Below, piece by piece: positions 9,218-21,043 of a stretch of 64,000 nt of DNA. Within the stretch, counting starts at the first letter, position 1. Each line of letters starts with the position of its first letter. Position numbers and translations under genes: made by a program. Source of the DNA: Echinicola shivajiensis (GTDB lineage Bacteria > Bacteroidota > Bacteroidia > Cytophagales > Cyclobacteriaceae); assembly GCF_018642165.1 (NCBI RefSeq), contig NZ_JAHHZM010000002.1, positions 124,001 through 188,000 of the forward strand. The letters are read 5' to 3'. The notes under the pieces are model-generated. The model was not told where the DNA came from and ran no database searches. It saw nothing but the letters and a program-made list of their open reading frames with translations.

Positions 9218-9934
9218 TTACGGTTTGATCCAAAAAGTAGTATCAGAAAGGCCAGTGGTGCAAGTGAAATGCTCCCAATCTTTAAGCACTTTAAATGCAA
9301 GCTGATAACTTGGCCGATCAGAATTGTCCAAAATCATCAAGCCACCAGATTTTAGTTTGGGAATAGAATTGAGCAGGCAGGCGACTCTTGCTCTTCCATC
9401 CACCAAAATAAAGTCAAAATAGGCATTTTCAAATTCATCAGCTACATGAAAATATTCCCAAAACTGGGGCTTAAATACATAATCTTCTTTTTTTAAATGT
9501 AGCTTTTCGAAGAATTGTGGTAATTCATTTGTCTGAAAATTGAGGTCTTCGGCGATGAAACGGTAGTCGATATTATCGAGTTGGTTTTCCTTAAACCATT
9601 TGGAAACATGTTCATACCAACCTTGGTGATGCTCTACACTAACCAGTTTTTTGATTCTTTGGGCAAAGAATTTAGAGCTTGCCCCACTTCCAAACTCCAG
9701 TCCAATCATATCCTTTTTCAACCACTCTTTAAAGAAATTCACTGCAGAAGGGGCAAACCAAGGTGTGGGGTTATTCCACCATCTAAAGGTATAGAAAACA
9801 CTTTTGATCAACGGACGGCATATACGATAGCGTAAGTACGAAATGCCATCGCTTTTTTCTCTCCGCCAATTGTCATTAGGAAGTATGCTTTTATCTTGAG
9901 CTTTTTTAAGCTGTTGAATGATTTGATGTGCCAT
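9218..9934 (-). CDS. SAM-dependent methyltransferase-like protein in the glycan operon
   Basis: A 238-residue Rossmann-fold protein. GLEFGSGASSKFFAQ near residue 77 fits the SAM-binding motif I (GxGxS), VEHHQGWYEHV near 97 fits the acidic motif II region, and DFILVDGRARVACL near 173 fits motif IV. The N-terminal 60 residues are rich in aromatic residues and may bind a membrane or glycan. Its place between a GT2 and a flippase suggests methylation of a sugar or lipid carrier in the surface glycan. The substrate is unknown, and a non-catalytic role cannot be excluded. Confidence 0.72.
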   Translation of the reverse strand: MAHQIIQQLKKAQDKSILPNDNWRREKSDGISYLRYRICRPLIKSVFYTFRWWNNPTPWFAPSAVNFFKEWLKKDMIGLEFGSGASSKFFAQRIKKLVSVEHHQGWYEHVSKWFKENQLDNIDYRFIAEDLNFQTNELPQFFEKLHLKKEDYVFKPQFWEYFHVADEFENAYFDFILVDGRARVACLLNSIPKLKSGGLMILDNSDRPSYQLAFKVLKDWEHFTCTTGLSDTTFWIKP

Positions 9935-9986
9935 GCTATTGGATATGCCCTGTACTTATTAGTGATCAAACTTATAAAAAATCAGC

Positions 9987-10844
9987 TTATTTACCGCTGA
10001 TCTTTTGAAAGATGTTTTTCCAGCGATAGGAACGGATAAATCTACCTTCTTCTTTGGAAACCACTGGGACGGTATTGCCCAAATTAGCACTGATATAGCC
10101 AATCATACTATGCAAAAGGTAAAGTGGTTTTTTTTGTTTGATACTTACTTTGGCCATGGATAAGAAAGCAATGCCCAAGCCGTAGCGCATTTTGTACATG
10201 GCTTGCCCTTGCATGTATTTAGCTTTTTTGGAATAGGAAGATCCTGTTGGGCGGAGGTGCCTGACTTTTAACTCAGGAAGGGTGATGACCTCAAAGTCAT
10301 GGTATCGGCAAAGCAATTCATCTATGGTGTCCCAGCCTATACTACAACGTAATCCGTTCATTTTCTCAAAAAGGGATTTGGAATAGGCCTTGAAAGCACC
10401 TCTCACATGATCCTTGCCCATTGGATGGTTTAGTTTCCATTTGCCATTTTCCATTTCATAAGCAAATCCCCCTACAATCCCTGCTTTTTGGTTTTCTTTA
10501 AAGACTTTTGAAACCGTTTTGAAATAATTTTCAGGAAGGATAAGGTCAGCATCCAGTTTGACAATAAAATCAAAGTCTTGGTTTAGGATCTTAAATCCCT
10601 TTTCAAAGGCAGCAACTACTTTGCTTCCTGGCAATCGGGATGCTTCGGTAAGACTGTTGACCTTGCTGATCCAAGGGAATCGAGCAGCATAGGTATCAAT
10701 TATATTCTCTGTTTTATCAGAGCTATGGTCATTGACAATGACAGCCTGGGAGGGAAGCAAGGACTGCTTGGCCAGAGAATCCAATAGTCCTGGTAAAAAC
10801 TGCGCTTCATTGTGCGCAGGGATAATAACACTGTATTTTAGCAT
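9987..10844 (-). CDS. glycosyltransferase family 2
   Basis: A 285-residue GT-A enzyme. The N-terminus YSVIIPAHNEAQFLPGLLDSL is the family 2 nucleotide-sugar site, VNDHSSDKTENI follows, and FIVKLDADLILPENYF holds the DxD metal motif (DAD near residue 100). GWDTIDELLCRYH near 190 probably contains the catalytic base region. One weakly hydrophobic C-terminal stretch may associate with the membrane. The gene lies 21 bases after a methyltransferase gene and 52 bases before the next, as part of the YfhO-to-flippase operon. It would transfer one sugar during glycan assembly; donor is unknown. Confidence 0.88.
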   Translation of the reverse strand: MLKYSVIIPAHNEAQFLPGLLDSLAKQSLLPSQAVIVNDHSSDKTENIIDTYAARFPWISKVNSLTEASRLPGSKVVAAFEKGFKILNQDFDFIVKLDADLILPENYFKTVSKVFKENQKAGIVGGFAYEMENGKWKLNHPMGKDHVRGAFKAYSKSLFEKMNGLRCSIGWDTIDELLCRYHDFEVITLPELKVRHLRPTGSSYSKKAKYMQGQAMYKMRYGLGIAFLSMAKVSIKQKKPLYLLHSMIGYISANLGNTVPVVSKEEGRFIRSYRWKNIFQKISGK

Positions 10845-10865
10845 AAGGTTGGTTTGCGCTGCCCT

Positions 10866-11582
10866 TTACATCAGCAAATTCATCAAGTTAAATTGCAGCT
10901 TTTCCTTTTTGAGTGCCCATTTCTTTTTGGGAGTTGGCTGGCCCAATGTTTTTAGTGGTTTGAAAATAAAATATTGGAAATCATTTTCCTCATAAAAAAC
11001 AGAATAAGTCATACTCTTTTCCAAGTAAAATCCATTATCGGTAATACTTTTTATCAAATCACCAATGTTTACAATGGGTTCAATAAACTGTAGGGATTCA
11101 GGGTCATTTTCTGCTTTCCAGGATGAAAATTCTGGGGTAGGCAAATTGATGAAAATGACAGAATCCTCATGTGAATGACGCTTTATTCCCTCAAAAATCC
11201 TGAAATGGTGATCCTTGGAAACCTGTTGCAAAATTTCAGAAATAATGAAAAAATCATATTTATTTCCCTTGCTTTCATAGGCTTTCATTTCGGCGATTTT
11301 AAAACTCAGGTTTTCCTGATTTTTCCAGAGCTCTTGCGCTTTAATCACGCTTTGAGGACTGATGTCAATGCCCAGAACATGACCGTTTTTGGTTTTTTGA
11401 GCTATAAGATGACTTAACTCTCCCAAGCCACATCCTATTTCCAAAACATGATGGTTTGATTTTAAACCGGCAGCAGCCAATTTTTCTAAAATGTGCAGGT
11501 AGCCTACATCTACCTTGTCCTTTTTGGGTTGAATATCAAAACGGTCGTAGTAACTGAAATATTTATCCTTTTTCTCTTCCAT
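10866..11582 (-). CDS. class I SAM-dependent methyltransferase
   Basis: A 238-residue methyltransferase of the UbiE/COQ5-like type. VLEIGCGLGELSHLIAQ near residue 45 is SAM motif I, LGIDISPQSVIKAQEL near 70 is motif II, and DFFIISEILQQV near 110 is the post-motif II region. Its start lies 20 bases inside the end of the YfhO gene, suggesting translational coupling. In this operon the most likely job is methylation of a sugar or of the lipid-linked glycan; the acceptor is not determined. Confidence 0.83.
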   Translation of the reverse strand: MEEKKDKYFSYYDRFDIQPKKDKVDVGYLHILEKLAAAGLKSNHHVLEIGCGLGELSHLIAQKTKNGHVLGIDISPQSVIKAQELWKNQENLSFKIAEMKAYESKGNKYDFFIISEILQQVSKDHHFRIFEGIKRHSHEDSVIFINLPTPEFSSWKAENDPESLQFIEPIVNIGDLIKSITDNGFYLEKSMTYSVFYEENDFQYFIFKPLKTLGQPTPKKKWALKKEKLQFNLMNLLM

Positions 11583-14001
11583 ATTTTGGGTGCTTTGTGA
11601 ATGGCAGTATTATCCCTGCCAATAGCAATAATATAATAAAATATTGGGAAGAAACTGCAATAAAAGAACCCTTAAAATAGGACTTGGGTTCAAAACTGAA
11701 AGTGATATTTGATTGGCCTTCAGGAACCATTAATCCCCTTAGGAGGTAGTTTGTGCGGATAATCTCTGCAGGTTTTCCATTGATGTTTGCTGTCCAACCA
11801 GCCGGGTAATAGATCTCAGAAAACACGATCAAGCCAGCCTTTTGGGCATTGACAGTGTATTCCAATCTATTAGGTTTGTAATTCACCAATTTAACAGAAC
11901 CTGCACCAGCACTAGCTTCAAACTCATCTGTATTTACAGTGGCCTGGGTCTTTGTATTCATATTGGGAAGAGCCTTGATTTCTTCTTCATTTGAATTTAA
12001 AGGAATGATTTCTGAGGGAAACCAAGCTGGCCCATTTCTTTCAGGATTTTGGAAGACCGCATTTTCAGCTTGACCTGCTATGATATACTTCGTATTAAGC
12101 ATATTGACAGCGTTGAGACTTTGGTAATCAAAATTACCTTCTTGTGCTTTTTGGACAAACTGGCTGATTTCTCCTTGCAAGACCCTGTCGATAAGGTCTT
12201 GGTACCTTCTCATTTTTGCACCATGATAACCTCCAATACTATTGAACCTATAACTGGTCCTGGCTTCTTGAAAGGTGTTTTGTAAGTTGAGCACTCGGAA
12301 ATAGCCCTCGTCCTGCATGATTTTTTTGTCAGCACCATTAGGCGCAAAGTAAGTTTCACTAGGATTTTTTCTTAGGGATTCATCGTTGAGGTAGCGCTTG
12401 TTTACCGTCCATACATCTGCAATGACCATCACGGCTATACCCAAAGTTGCATAGAGATAAGTGGTTTTTTCTTTGATGGCCAGATAGATCAGAAGCCCAC
12501 TTGCCACAATAAAGGCTAAGCTCCTTAAGGCGTCTTTTTGTAAAAGCGCCTTTCTGTCTGCCCGCATTGCCTTTGCCAACCATTCAGGGAAATTAGCATC
12601 TGCAGCACCTTTGAATCCAAACGCACCTGCTAAAAGAATCAATAAAAGTGTAAATCCTCCAACTATGGCCAAGGCAAGTAAAAAGGCTTTGAATTTTTCC
12701 TTCTGGTCTTTTTCAGCAAAGAGGTTTTCCAAACCAATACATCCCAACAATGGGATGGCAAAAAGGGTAATGCCCAAGGCCATGGAAACTGCCCTGAACT
12801 TATTATAGCCAGGCAAGAAGTCGAATAAGGTATAATTAAACCAAGCCAGGTTCTTTCCCCATGCAAGCATGAGTGAGATTATGGTGATAGCAATAAAAAT
12901 ATTTCTATACCTTTTTGGTGCATATATGATACCTATTACAAATAGAAATACCATAATGATGCTTCCATAGATAGGGCCTCCTGTAAAGGGTTGATCTCCC
13001 CAGTAGGTAGGTGCTCCTTGGATGAAATTGTTTAATTGTGCCCCAGAAACCCCATTTTGTTGAAGGGCCTTTTCTGTATTGGAATCGTCACCAAGGTCTT
13101 CCTGACTGGCACCGCCAGAAAAGTTCGGTACCAAAAGGGTCAAGGATTCTAATTTTCCTTGGGACCAACTGAAAGCATAGTCTTTGCTTAGTCCACTTTC
13201 GTTTTGGGTGTTTGCCTCCAAGGTTTTTTCACCGCGGATGGAATATTCTCCGTATTCTAAAATAGAGAGCAAACGGTTGGCATTGCCAGCGCCTGCAAGA
13301 ACACCAGCAAGGACCAGGAGCCCGGCAATTTTCCCGAATTCAGTCAACCTTTTTTCTTTACTATAATAAACAAGTTGTCCTATTCCATATATCAAAATAA
13401 CGATCAGGGTATAGTAGGTGATTTGTAAATGGTTAAACCGAATCTGCAACATTAAGGCCAAAGCAGTAATGGCAAAGCCCAATATTTTTTTTCCGTTGAA
13501 GGCCATGTGGATTCCTGCGAGAATCAATGGTATCAGGCATATAGCCCAGATTTTGGCATTATGGCCAGCCTCAAGACTGAGCATGTTAAAGGTGTTGAAG
13601 GCAAAGGCCCAGGCTCCCATAACAGATATTTCAGGTCTGACCTTAAAGCAAAGCAGAAGTATATACATGCCTACCATTCCAAAGAAAAGTCCATTGATAG
13701 GATGAGGCAGCCCCAAGGTTAGGATGGATATAACAGCTCTAGAGATATCACCAGGGTATTCAGTGTTGATCAGGTAAGCAGGCATTCCCCCAAACATGCG
13801 GTTGGTCCACAGTGCTTCCTCACCCGTTTCTTCGCGAAAGTCCAGTACCTCTTTAGCAGAACCTTCCCATTGGAGAATGTCATTTTGGAAAATCATTTTC
13901 CCATCAAAAAGGATGGGTGAGAAATATAAAACGACCAGGGTATAAAAAGAAACGATCCCTAAGAGGTGAGGCAAAACCTCTTTTTTAAAATTAATTTGCA
14001 T
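11563..14001 (-). CDS. YfhO-family integral membrane protein (GT-C-like)
   Basis: An 812-residue polytopic membrane protein with about a dozen N-terminal and central helices, followed by a soluble C-terminal domain and a final helix near residue 785. The sequence after the first helix (LFDGKMIFQNDILQWEG) and the FSEIYYPAGWTANINGKPAE block near 720 are characteristic of the YfhO family. Gram-positive YfhO/CsbB proteins glycosylate lipoteichoic acid, so a lipid-carrier-dependent glycosyltransferase role on the outer face of the inner membrane is a reasonable inference here. It is the promoter-proximal gene of the minus-strand operon. Confidence 0.85.
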   Translation of the reverse strand: MQINFKKEVLPHLLGIVSFYTLVVLYFSPILFDGKMIFQNDILQWEGSAKEVLDFREETGEEALWTNRMFGGMPAYLINTEYPGDISRAVISILTLGLPHPINGLFFGMVGMYILLLCFKVRPEISVMGAWAFAFNTFNMLSLEAGHNAKIWAICLIPLILAGIHMAFNGKKILGFAITALALMLQIRFNHLQITYYTLIVILIYGIGQLVYYSKEKRLTEFGKIAGLLVLAGVLAGAGNANRLLSILEYGEYSIRGEKTLEANTQNESGLSKDYAFSWSQGKLESLTLLVPNFSGGASQEDLGDDSNTEKALQQNGVSGAQLNNFIQGAPTYWGDQPFTGGPIYGSIIMVFLFVIGIIYAPKRYRNIFIAITIISLMLAWGKNLAWFNYTLFDFLPGYNKFRAVSMALGITLFAIPLLGCIGLENLFAEKDQKEKFKAFLLALAIVGGFTLLLILLAGAFGFKGAADANFPEWLAKAMRADRKALLQKDALRSLAFIVASGLLIYLAIKEKTTYLYATLGIAVMVIADVWTVNKRYLNDESLRKNPSETYFAPNGADKKIMQDEGYFRVLNLQNTFQEARTSYRFNSIGGYHGAKMRRYQDLIDRVLQGEISQFVQKAQEGNFDYQSLNAVNMLNTKYIIAGQAENAVFQNPERNGPAWFPSEIIPLNSNEEEIKALPNMNTKTQATVNTDEFEASAGAGSVKLVNYKPNRLEYTVNAQKAGLIVFSEIYYPAGWTANINGKPAEIIRTNYLLRGLMVPEGQSNITFSFEPKSYFKGSFIAVSSQYFIILLLLAGIILPFTKHPKYGREKG

Positions 14002-14198
14002 GCTGCTTATTTGGTTATCCCTAATTTAAAATGATGTGCAAATTAAAAATTAATAGGGATTTCTAATAAGGAATATAGGGGAGAAGTTGGCTTTCGATAG
14101 GCAATGATGTTATTGGAGCAGAAGTGATGGATTGTGGGAAAAGAAATGTTGATATAATAAAGGTGAAAGACTTTGGATATTAACTGTTAGATTTTATG

Positions 14199-14233
14199 GG
14201 AAGGTATTAATTGAAGGGTAATTAATACCTTCC
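14199..14233. repeat. perfect 14-bp inverted repeat between the patatin and YfhO genes
   Basis: GGAAGGTATTAATT (14199-14212) and AATTAATACCTTCC (14220-14233) are perfect reverse complements around a 7-nt spacer. The repeat lies 37 bases after the patatin stop codon and about 200 bases before the YfhO start, both on the minus strand. It lacks a T-tract, so it may be a weak terminator, an RNA-stabilising hairpin or an operator. Confidence 0.6.
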
Positions 14234-14270
14234 GTAAAGGTTGGTAAGGCTTCAAAGAATGAAATAGAGT

Positions 14271-15302
14271 TTAATCCTTGGAAAATTTAAACAGTTTTTC
14301 TGTGATTTTATCCAACTCCTCATCAACTTCACTTTTTGAAATATAGCTCAGAGCATCTTCCTTAAGTTTGGTCATGTTCTCAATGGAACCATTGTCCATA
14401 GCAGTATCGGCCTGGATAAGCTCGGGTTCCAGACGATGATAGTCCTTCATATCTTGTGGCCTGAGAGTTTTATATATCTGGTCCAGATGATGATGCACAG
14501 TTTTGGCATTTCCTGACATCATGATTTCAATAATAGGCTTTATCCAGCCAGCAGCTCCCCAGTCTTTGGCTTTTTTATATTCATATTTTTGACTAGTGCT
14601 TCCAGTACCGAGGGAGACAATCATCATATCCTTGGCGGTGGGAAGGTGTTTTATCCCTTCGAAATTCATTGTCCGAACTTCGGAATAGGCTACCAAAGCA
14701 GGGTTGTTTACAAAAACTCCCCCATCTATTAAGGGATAAGGCGTTCCCAAACTGTTTTTTATTCTGGAGGTCTCAAAATAAGTAGGGGCTGCAGAGGTTG
14801 CTCTGGCTACATCCCTGACCTTAAAGTTATAAATCTCATTAGACGACTTATGCTGTTTGAAAAAATGAGGTTTGCCATTCCTAATATCATAGGAACTGAT
14901 GATACAAGGCTTTAGCAGTTGTGAAAGTTCGATATTCTGGAAAGTATCCTTCAGCGCCTCTTCCAATTCAGTAGCATCGAATTTCTCATCTAAAATCCCC
15001 ATTCCGCTTTTTATTTTTTGCCATTTGCTGACGTCAAAAATTTCATCCCCGCGGTCCAAATAAATGTTGACAGCTTGATCTGCGGTCAGTTTGGGCCGAT
15101 TTTCTTCATTTGGCGTTAAGTAGGCCAATGTGAGAATCCCCCCTGTACTTGTACCTGCCATAAAATCAAACATATCACATAGCCTAAGATTTTCATCCTT
15201 GCCTTTGTTTTGGATTTTCTTTTCCAATTGGCTGAGAACAACTCCAGGTAGAATCCCGCGGATCCCACCTCCATCGATGGATAATATTCTTACTTTTTTC
15301 AT
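14271..15302 (-). CDS. patatin-like phospholipase (CapV-like)
   Basis: A 343-residue cytosolic lipid hydrolase of the bacterial patatin family. The oxyanion-hole motif DGGGIRG is at residues 10-16, the nucleophile elbow GTSTG at 50-54 (Ser52) and the catalytic-Asp motif DGG at 193-195, so the Ser-Asp dyad is intact. Length and the one-domain layout resemble CapV, the cyclic-nucleotide-activated phospholipase of CBASS anti-phage systems, and COG3621 patatins in general. No nucleotidyltransferase, Cap2/Cap3 or other defence gene lies beside it, so a general phospholipase role is as likely. Flanking spacers are long, implying a single-gene transcript. Confidence 0.87.
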   Translation of the reverse strand: MKKVRILSIDGGGIRGILPGVVLSQLEKKIQNKGKDENLRLCDMFDFMAGTSTGGILTLAYLTPNEENRPKLTADQAVNIYLDRGDEIFDVSKWQKIKSGMGILDEKFDATELEEALKDTFQNIELSQLLKPCIISSYDIRNGKPHFFKQHKSSNEIYNFKVRDVARATSAAPTYFETSRIKNSLGTPYPLIDGGVFVNNPALVAYSEVRTMNFEGIKHLPTAKDMMIVSLGTGSTSQKYEYKKAKDWGAAGWIKPIIEIMMSGNAKTVHHHLDQIYKTLRPQDMKDYHRLEPELIQADTAMDNGSIENMTKLKEDALSYISKSEVDEELDKITEKLFKFSKD

Positions 15303-18045
<2,743 letters not shown>

Positions 18046-18393
18046 ATAAATTTTAAATGATTGCCCTGTATTGAATAGGGGGGTATGTTTACAAAGTAAT
18101 TAGGGTGGTGTTGGCCACCCTTTTTTATTAGTTGAATTGATATAAAGGTTAATCATTAACAAATAAGTTTTTAATGGCTTAGGGGGATTATATACCTGCA
18201 ATTGGTGAAAATAATTGTGTCATATGCGTTTTAATTGTTAATTAATTCAACTAACTTATATTCAGTAACTTATCGATGTTGGTTTCTAGTTGGAGATGGC
18301 ATTTTGTTGATTGAGGGAGTTTAGAAAAGATGGATAGGTCATCGAAGGGTACATTTAAATTTTGCATAAGGCACTATAAATACCCAAAATATA
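18046..18393 (+). other. intergenic region between katG and the cytochrome c lipoprotein gene
   Basis: The spacer holds the katG terminator and a G-run motif, AATAGGGGGGTA at 18074-18085, that recurs nearly unchanged at 20975-20987. No ORF of note was found, and no clear promoter was recognised for the cytochrome gene. Confidence 0.4.
18103..18126 (+). terminator. rho-independent terminator of katG
   Basis: GGGTGG (18103-18108) pairs with CCACCC (18115-18120) around a 6-nt loop and is followed directly by six T residues. This is a typical intrinsic terminator, about 60 bases after the katG stop. Confidence 0.85.
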
Positions 18394-19002
18394 ATGAAAA
18401 CGTATATGAGTTCCTTTTTGTCGGTTTTATCAATTATCATTCTTTTCCAATGTAGCGAAAAGAAATCCGGCAGTATTGTAGAAGAGGTTCCTATGGACAA
18501 AACACCCCTTTATAATGGGTTTGAAAGCCAAATTAAATTCGGGGAACATTTAGTACTCGTAGGAGGATGTAATGATTGCCATACGCCCAAAAAGATGACT
18601 GATCATGGGCCTGTATTGGATTCAGCATTATGGTTATCAGGGCACACGACTGATATGCCAAAAATAGAAGTTAACAAAGCAGAAATGGAAGCCAAGGGAC
18701 TTGTGGTCACCCGTGATTTAACAGAATGGATAGGACCTTGGGGTGTTTCTTATGCAGCCAATCTTACCCCTGATGAAACGGGTATTGGTAACTGGAAAGT
18801 AGAGCAGCTATATAAGGTCTTTAGAGAAGGGAAATATAAAGGCTTAGATGGATCCAGGATGATATTGCCACCTATGCCCTGGGAAATGTTTCAGTTTTAT
18901 ACTGATGGGGAAATTGATGCTATTTTTGCCTATTTGAAAAGCATTAAGCCAATTAGTAATCAAGTTCCACCACCTTTACCACCTGTTTCTGTAGGTAAAT
19001 GA
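18394..19002 (+). CDS. mono-haem cytochrome c lipoprotein
   Basis: A 202-residue exported protein with one CxxCH haem site, CNDCH at residues 59-63. The signal peptide ends in a lipobox, ILFQC, giving lipidated Cys20, so the mature protein is anchored to a membrane facing the periplasm. MILPPMPWEMF near residue 150 could provide the axial Met ligand, and the C-terminal DAIFAYLKSIKP helix is typical of class I cytochromes c. It probably shuttles electrons to a periplasmic oxidase, peroxidase or dehydrogenase. The gene stands between its own terminator and that of katG, so it appears to be a separate unit. Confidence 0.87.
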   Translation: MKTYMSSFLSVLSIIILFQCSEKKSGSIVEEVPMDKTPLYNGFESQIKFGEHLVLVGGCNDCHTPKKMTDHGPVLDSALWLSGHTTDMPKIEVNKAEMEAKGLVVTRDLTEWIGPWGVSYAANLTPDETGIGNWKVEQLYKVFREGKYKGLDGSRMILPPMPWEMFQFYTDGEIDAIFAYLKSIKPISNQVPPPLPPVSVGK

Positions 19003-19044
19003 AAGGGCCATTCAAGGAATTTGATAGGGCTAATTACAAAATGA

Positions 19045-19088
19045 AAAAAGGCTATTATGAATCTAATTAGATGCATAATAGCCTTTTT
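19045..19088 (+). terminator. rho-independent terminator of the cytochrome c gene
   Basis: AAAAAGGCTATTATG (19045-19059) and CATAATAGCCTTTTT (19074-19088) form a perfect 15-bp stem with a 14-nt loop and a T-rich 3' arm. The A- and T-rich ends would let it act in both directions. Confidence 0.85.
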
Positions 19089-19154
19089 GTTTGTTTTGAA
19101 ATAGAAAGACGTAAGAAATAAAAACTTAAAATCTTTTGAAACGAAATAAATATA

Positions 19155-19185
19155 TTGTTTTATATTTCATTTTGCTTTATTTTAG
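19155..19185 (+). promoter_or_regulatory. probable promoter of the GH20 gene
   Basis: A TTG at 19155-19157 is followed, after 20 bases, by TATTTTAG at 19178-19185. This resembles the Bacteroidota pattern TTG-N19-TAnnTTTG with one mismatch in the -7 box. It lies 30 bases before the start codon at 19216. Confidence 0.4.
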
Positions 19186-19215
19186 TTCTCGTTAACCTTA
19201 GACTAAAATTAAAGT

Positions 19216-20844
19216 ATGAAAATCAAAGCATTGTTTTCCTTATTATTTTCTTCCCTGATAATAATTAGCTGTACGGAAAAGGGAAGGACTTTTTCAGCTG
19301 AAGAATTATTGATAGTTCCTCAACCAAACAGTATCGAGTCTGGAGAAGCATCTATGGTGTTGAATGGTAAACTGACAGTTTCCACTAATGATGAGGAACA
19401 AAAGGAAGTTGCTGAATTATTGGCTGATTACCTCAAGGATGAAATTCAAGTTGAAATTAATGAAGGAGGACGTGCGCAATTGAATTTTATAAAAAATGAG
19501 GGTTTAGCTTCTGAAGCCTATGTACTAAGTGTAAATCCCAACCAGATCAGTATTGAAGCAGCAGGAACAGCAGGATGGTTATATGGAATTCAGAGTCTTA
19601 GACAAATCATTAGCAAGGAACCTTCTGAAGGCAGCCAAGCTCAAACTTGGTTGGTACCTAGCATTAAAATAGAGGATAAACCTCGATTTGGCTGGAGAGC
19701 TTATATGTTGGATGAGTCAAGGTATTTCCAAGGGGAAGAATTTGTAAAGAAAGTCTTGGACCAAATGGCTTTGTTAAAAATGAATAGGTTTCACTGGCAC
19801 TTAACCGATGATGCAGGTTGGAGGATTGAAATAAAAAAATATCCTTTATTGACTGAAGTAGGCTCCAAGAGATCGGATTCTGAAATAGGAACTTGGGGCA
19901 GTGGAGAGACATCTGGAGAAGCCCATGAAGGTTTTTATACCCAAGAGCAAATTAAAGATATTGTTGCTTATGCAGCAGCTAGGAATATTACCATTGTTCC
20001 CGAGTTTGAAATGCCAGGCCACTCAAGTGCCGCTATTGCTGCCTATACTTGGTTGGGGACAGCAGGAAAGGATATTGATGTTCCTGTAAAGTTTGGAAGA
20101 CATTATGATAATTATGATGTTACGAAGCCCGAGTTTGTCCAGTTTTCCAAGGATGTTCTTAATGAAATTTTTACGTTATTTCCTTCAGAGGTCATCCATA
20201 TTGGTGGTGATGAAGTGGGGTACAAAGTTTGGGAGGAATCCGCCCACGTGCAGAAGTATATGAAGGAGCATGGTATAAAAACTCCAGCCGATTTGCAGAT
20301 TAGTTTTACCAATGACATTTCTAAGTTCATTGAAGAAAATGGCAGAAGAATGATGGGCTGGAATGAGATTATGGGAACAAACATCCATACAGATTTCAGT
20401 GAGAAAAAGAACGATGAAGAAGCAGAAACTGAACTGGCAAAGAATGTGGTGGTGCACTTTTGGAAAGGCAATCTTGAGCTGGCCACTGAGGCAGCAGAGA
20501 AAGGTTACGGAATTGTGAATTCCCTGCATAGCAATACCTATTTGGATTATAGTTATAAAAGTATCAGCTTGGAAAAAGCCTATAATTTTGATCCTATTCC
20601 AGAAGGATTGGATGCTAAATATCATCAGAATGTATATGGAACTGGCTGTCAAATGTGGACAGAGTGGGCTCCTAATAATGAAAAAGTAGAATACCAGACC
20701 TTCCCTAGAATAGCAGCATTTGCAGAAGTGGGTTGGACTGAATTGGACAATAAGGATTTTGCTGACTTTAAGCAGGCTTTAGCAGTAATTCAAACTAAAT
20801 ACTGGGACAAGGCGGGCATCAATTATGCAAAGGTATTGGAATAA
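19216..20844 (+). CDS. beta-N-acetylhexosaminidase, glycoside hydrolase family 20
   Basis: A 542-residue exported enzyme that removes terminal N-acetylglucosamine or N-acetylgalactosamine from glycans. The signal peptide ends in a lipobox (IIISC, lipidated Cys near residue 19), so it is a surface or periplasmic lipoprotein. The N-terminal GH20b domain spans about 35-155, then the catalytic barrel follows: HWHLTDDAGWRIEIKKYP near 195, PEFEMPGHSSAA near 265, and the catalytic Asp-Glu pair in HIGGDEVGYKVW near 330. It probably works with the sialidase and glucosaminidase elsewhere in the window on glycoproteins, chitin oligomers or wall fragments. Confidence 0.95.
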   Translation: MKIKALFSLLFSSLIIISCTEKGRTFSAEELLIVPQPNSIESGEASMVLNGKLTVSTNDEEQKEVAELLADYLKDEIQVEINEGGRAQLNFIKNEGLASEAYVLSVNPNQISIEAAGTAGWLYGIQSLRQIISKEPSEGSQAQTWLVPSIKIEDKPRFGWRAYMLDESRYFQGEEFVKKVLDQMALLKMNRFHWHLTDDAGWRIEIKKYPLLTEVGSKRSDSEIGTWGSGETSGEAHEGFYTQEQIKDIVAYAAARNITIVPEFEMPGHSSAAIAAYTWLGTAGKDIDVPVKFGRHYDNYDVTKPEFVQFSKDVLNEIFTLFPSEVIHIGGDEVGYKVWEESAHVQKYMKEHGIKTPADLQISFTNDISKFIEENGRRMMGWNEIMGTNIHTDFSEKKNDEEAETELAKNVVVHFWKGNLELATEAAEKGYGIVNSLHSNTYLDYSYKSISLEKAYNFDPIPEGLDAKYHQNVYGTGCQMWTEWAPNNEKVEYQTFPRIAAFAEVGWTELDNKDFADFKQALAVIQTKYWDKAGINYAKVLE

Positions 20845-20893
20845 GAAAACTAATATTTTTTAATCTATTAAGTTTAATACGCATCGATTACCG

Positions 20894-20933
20894 ACAGGTA
20901 TTGGAGGTTTTAGCTTCTGGTACCTGTTTTTTT
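20894..20933 (+). terminator. rho-independent terminator of the GH20 gene
   Basis: ACAGGTA (20894-20900) pairs with TACCTGT (20921-20927) and is followed by a run of T residues reaching 20933, about 50 bases after the stop codon. Confidence 0.75.
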
Positions 20934-21043
20934 AGGATTTACATTATTCAGCTAGGGATGATCTTATTTGATGAAATAGGGGGGGTAAAACAAATTAATT
21001 TAATTAATTTCGATTATTTAGGAACAAGCAACTACCAACAGAT

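Noticed and set aside
13418-13722. Plus-strand frames inside the YfhO gene
   Set aside because: Antisense shadows of a membrane protein gene with no promoter or family resemblance.
14271-15302. CBASS anti-phage operon around the patatin gene
   Set aside because: Neither a CD-NTase nor Cap2/Cap3-like genes are found; flanking genes are YfhO and katG.
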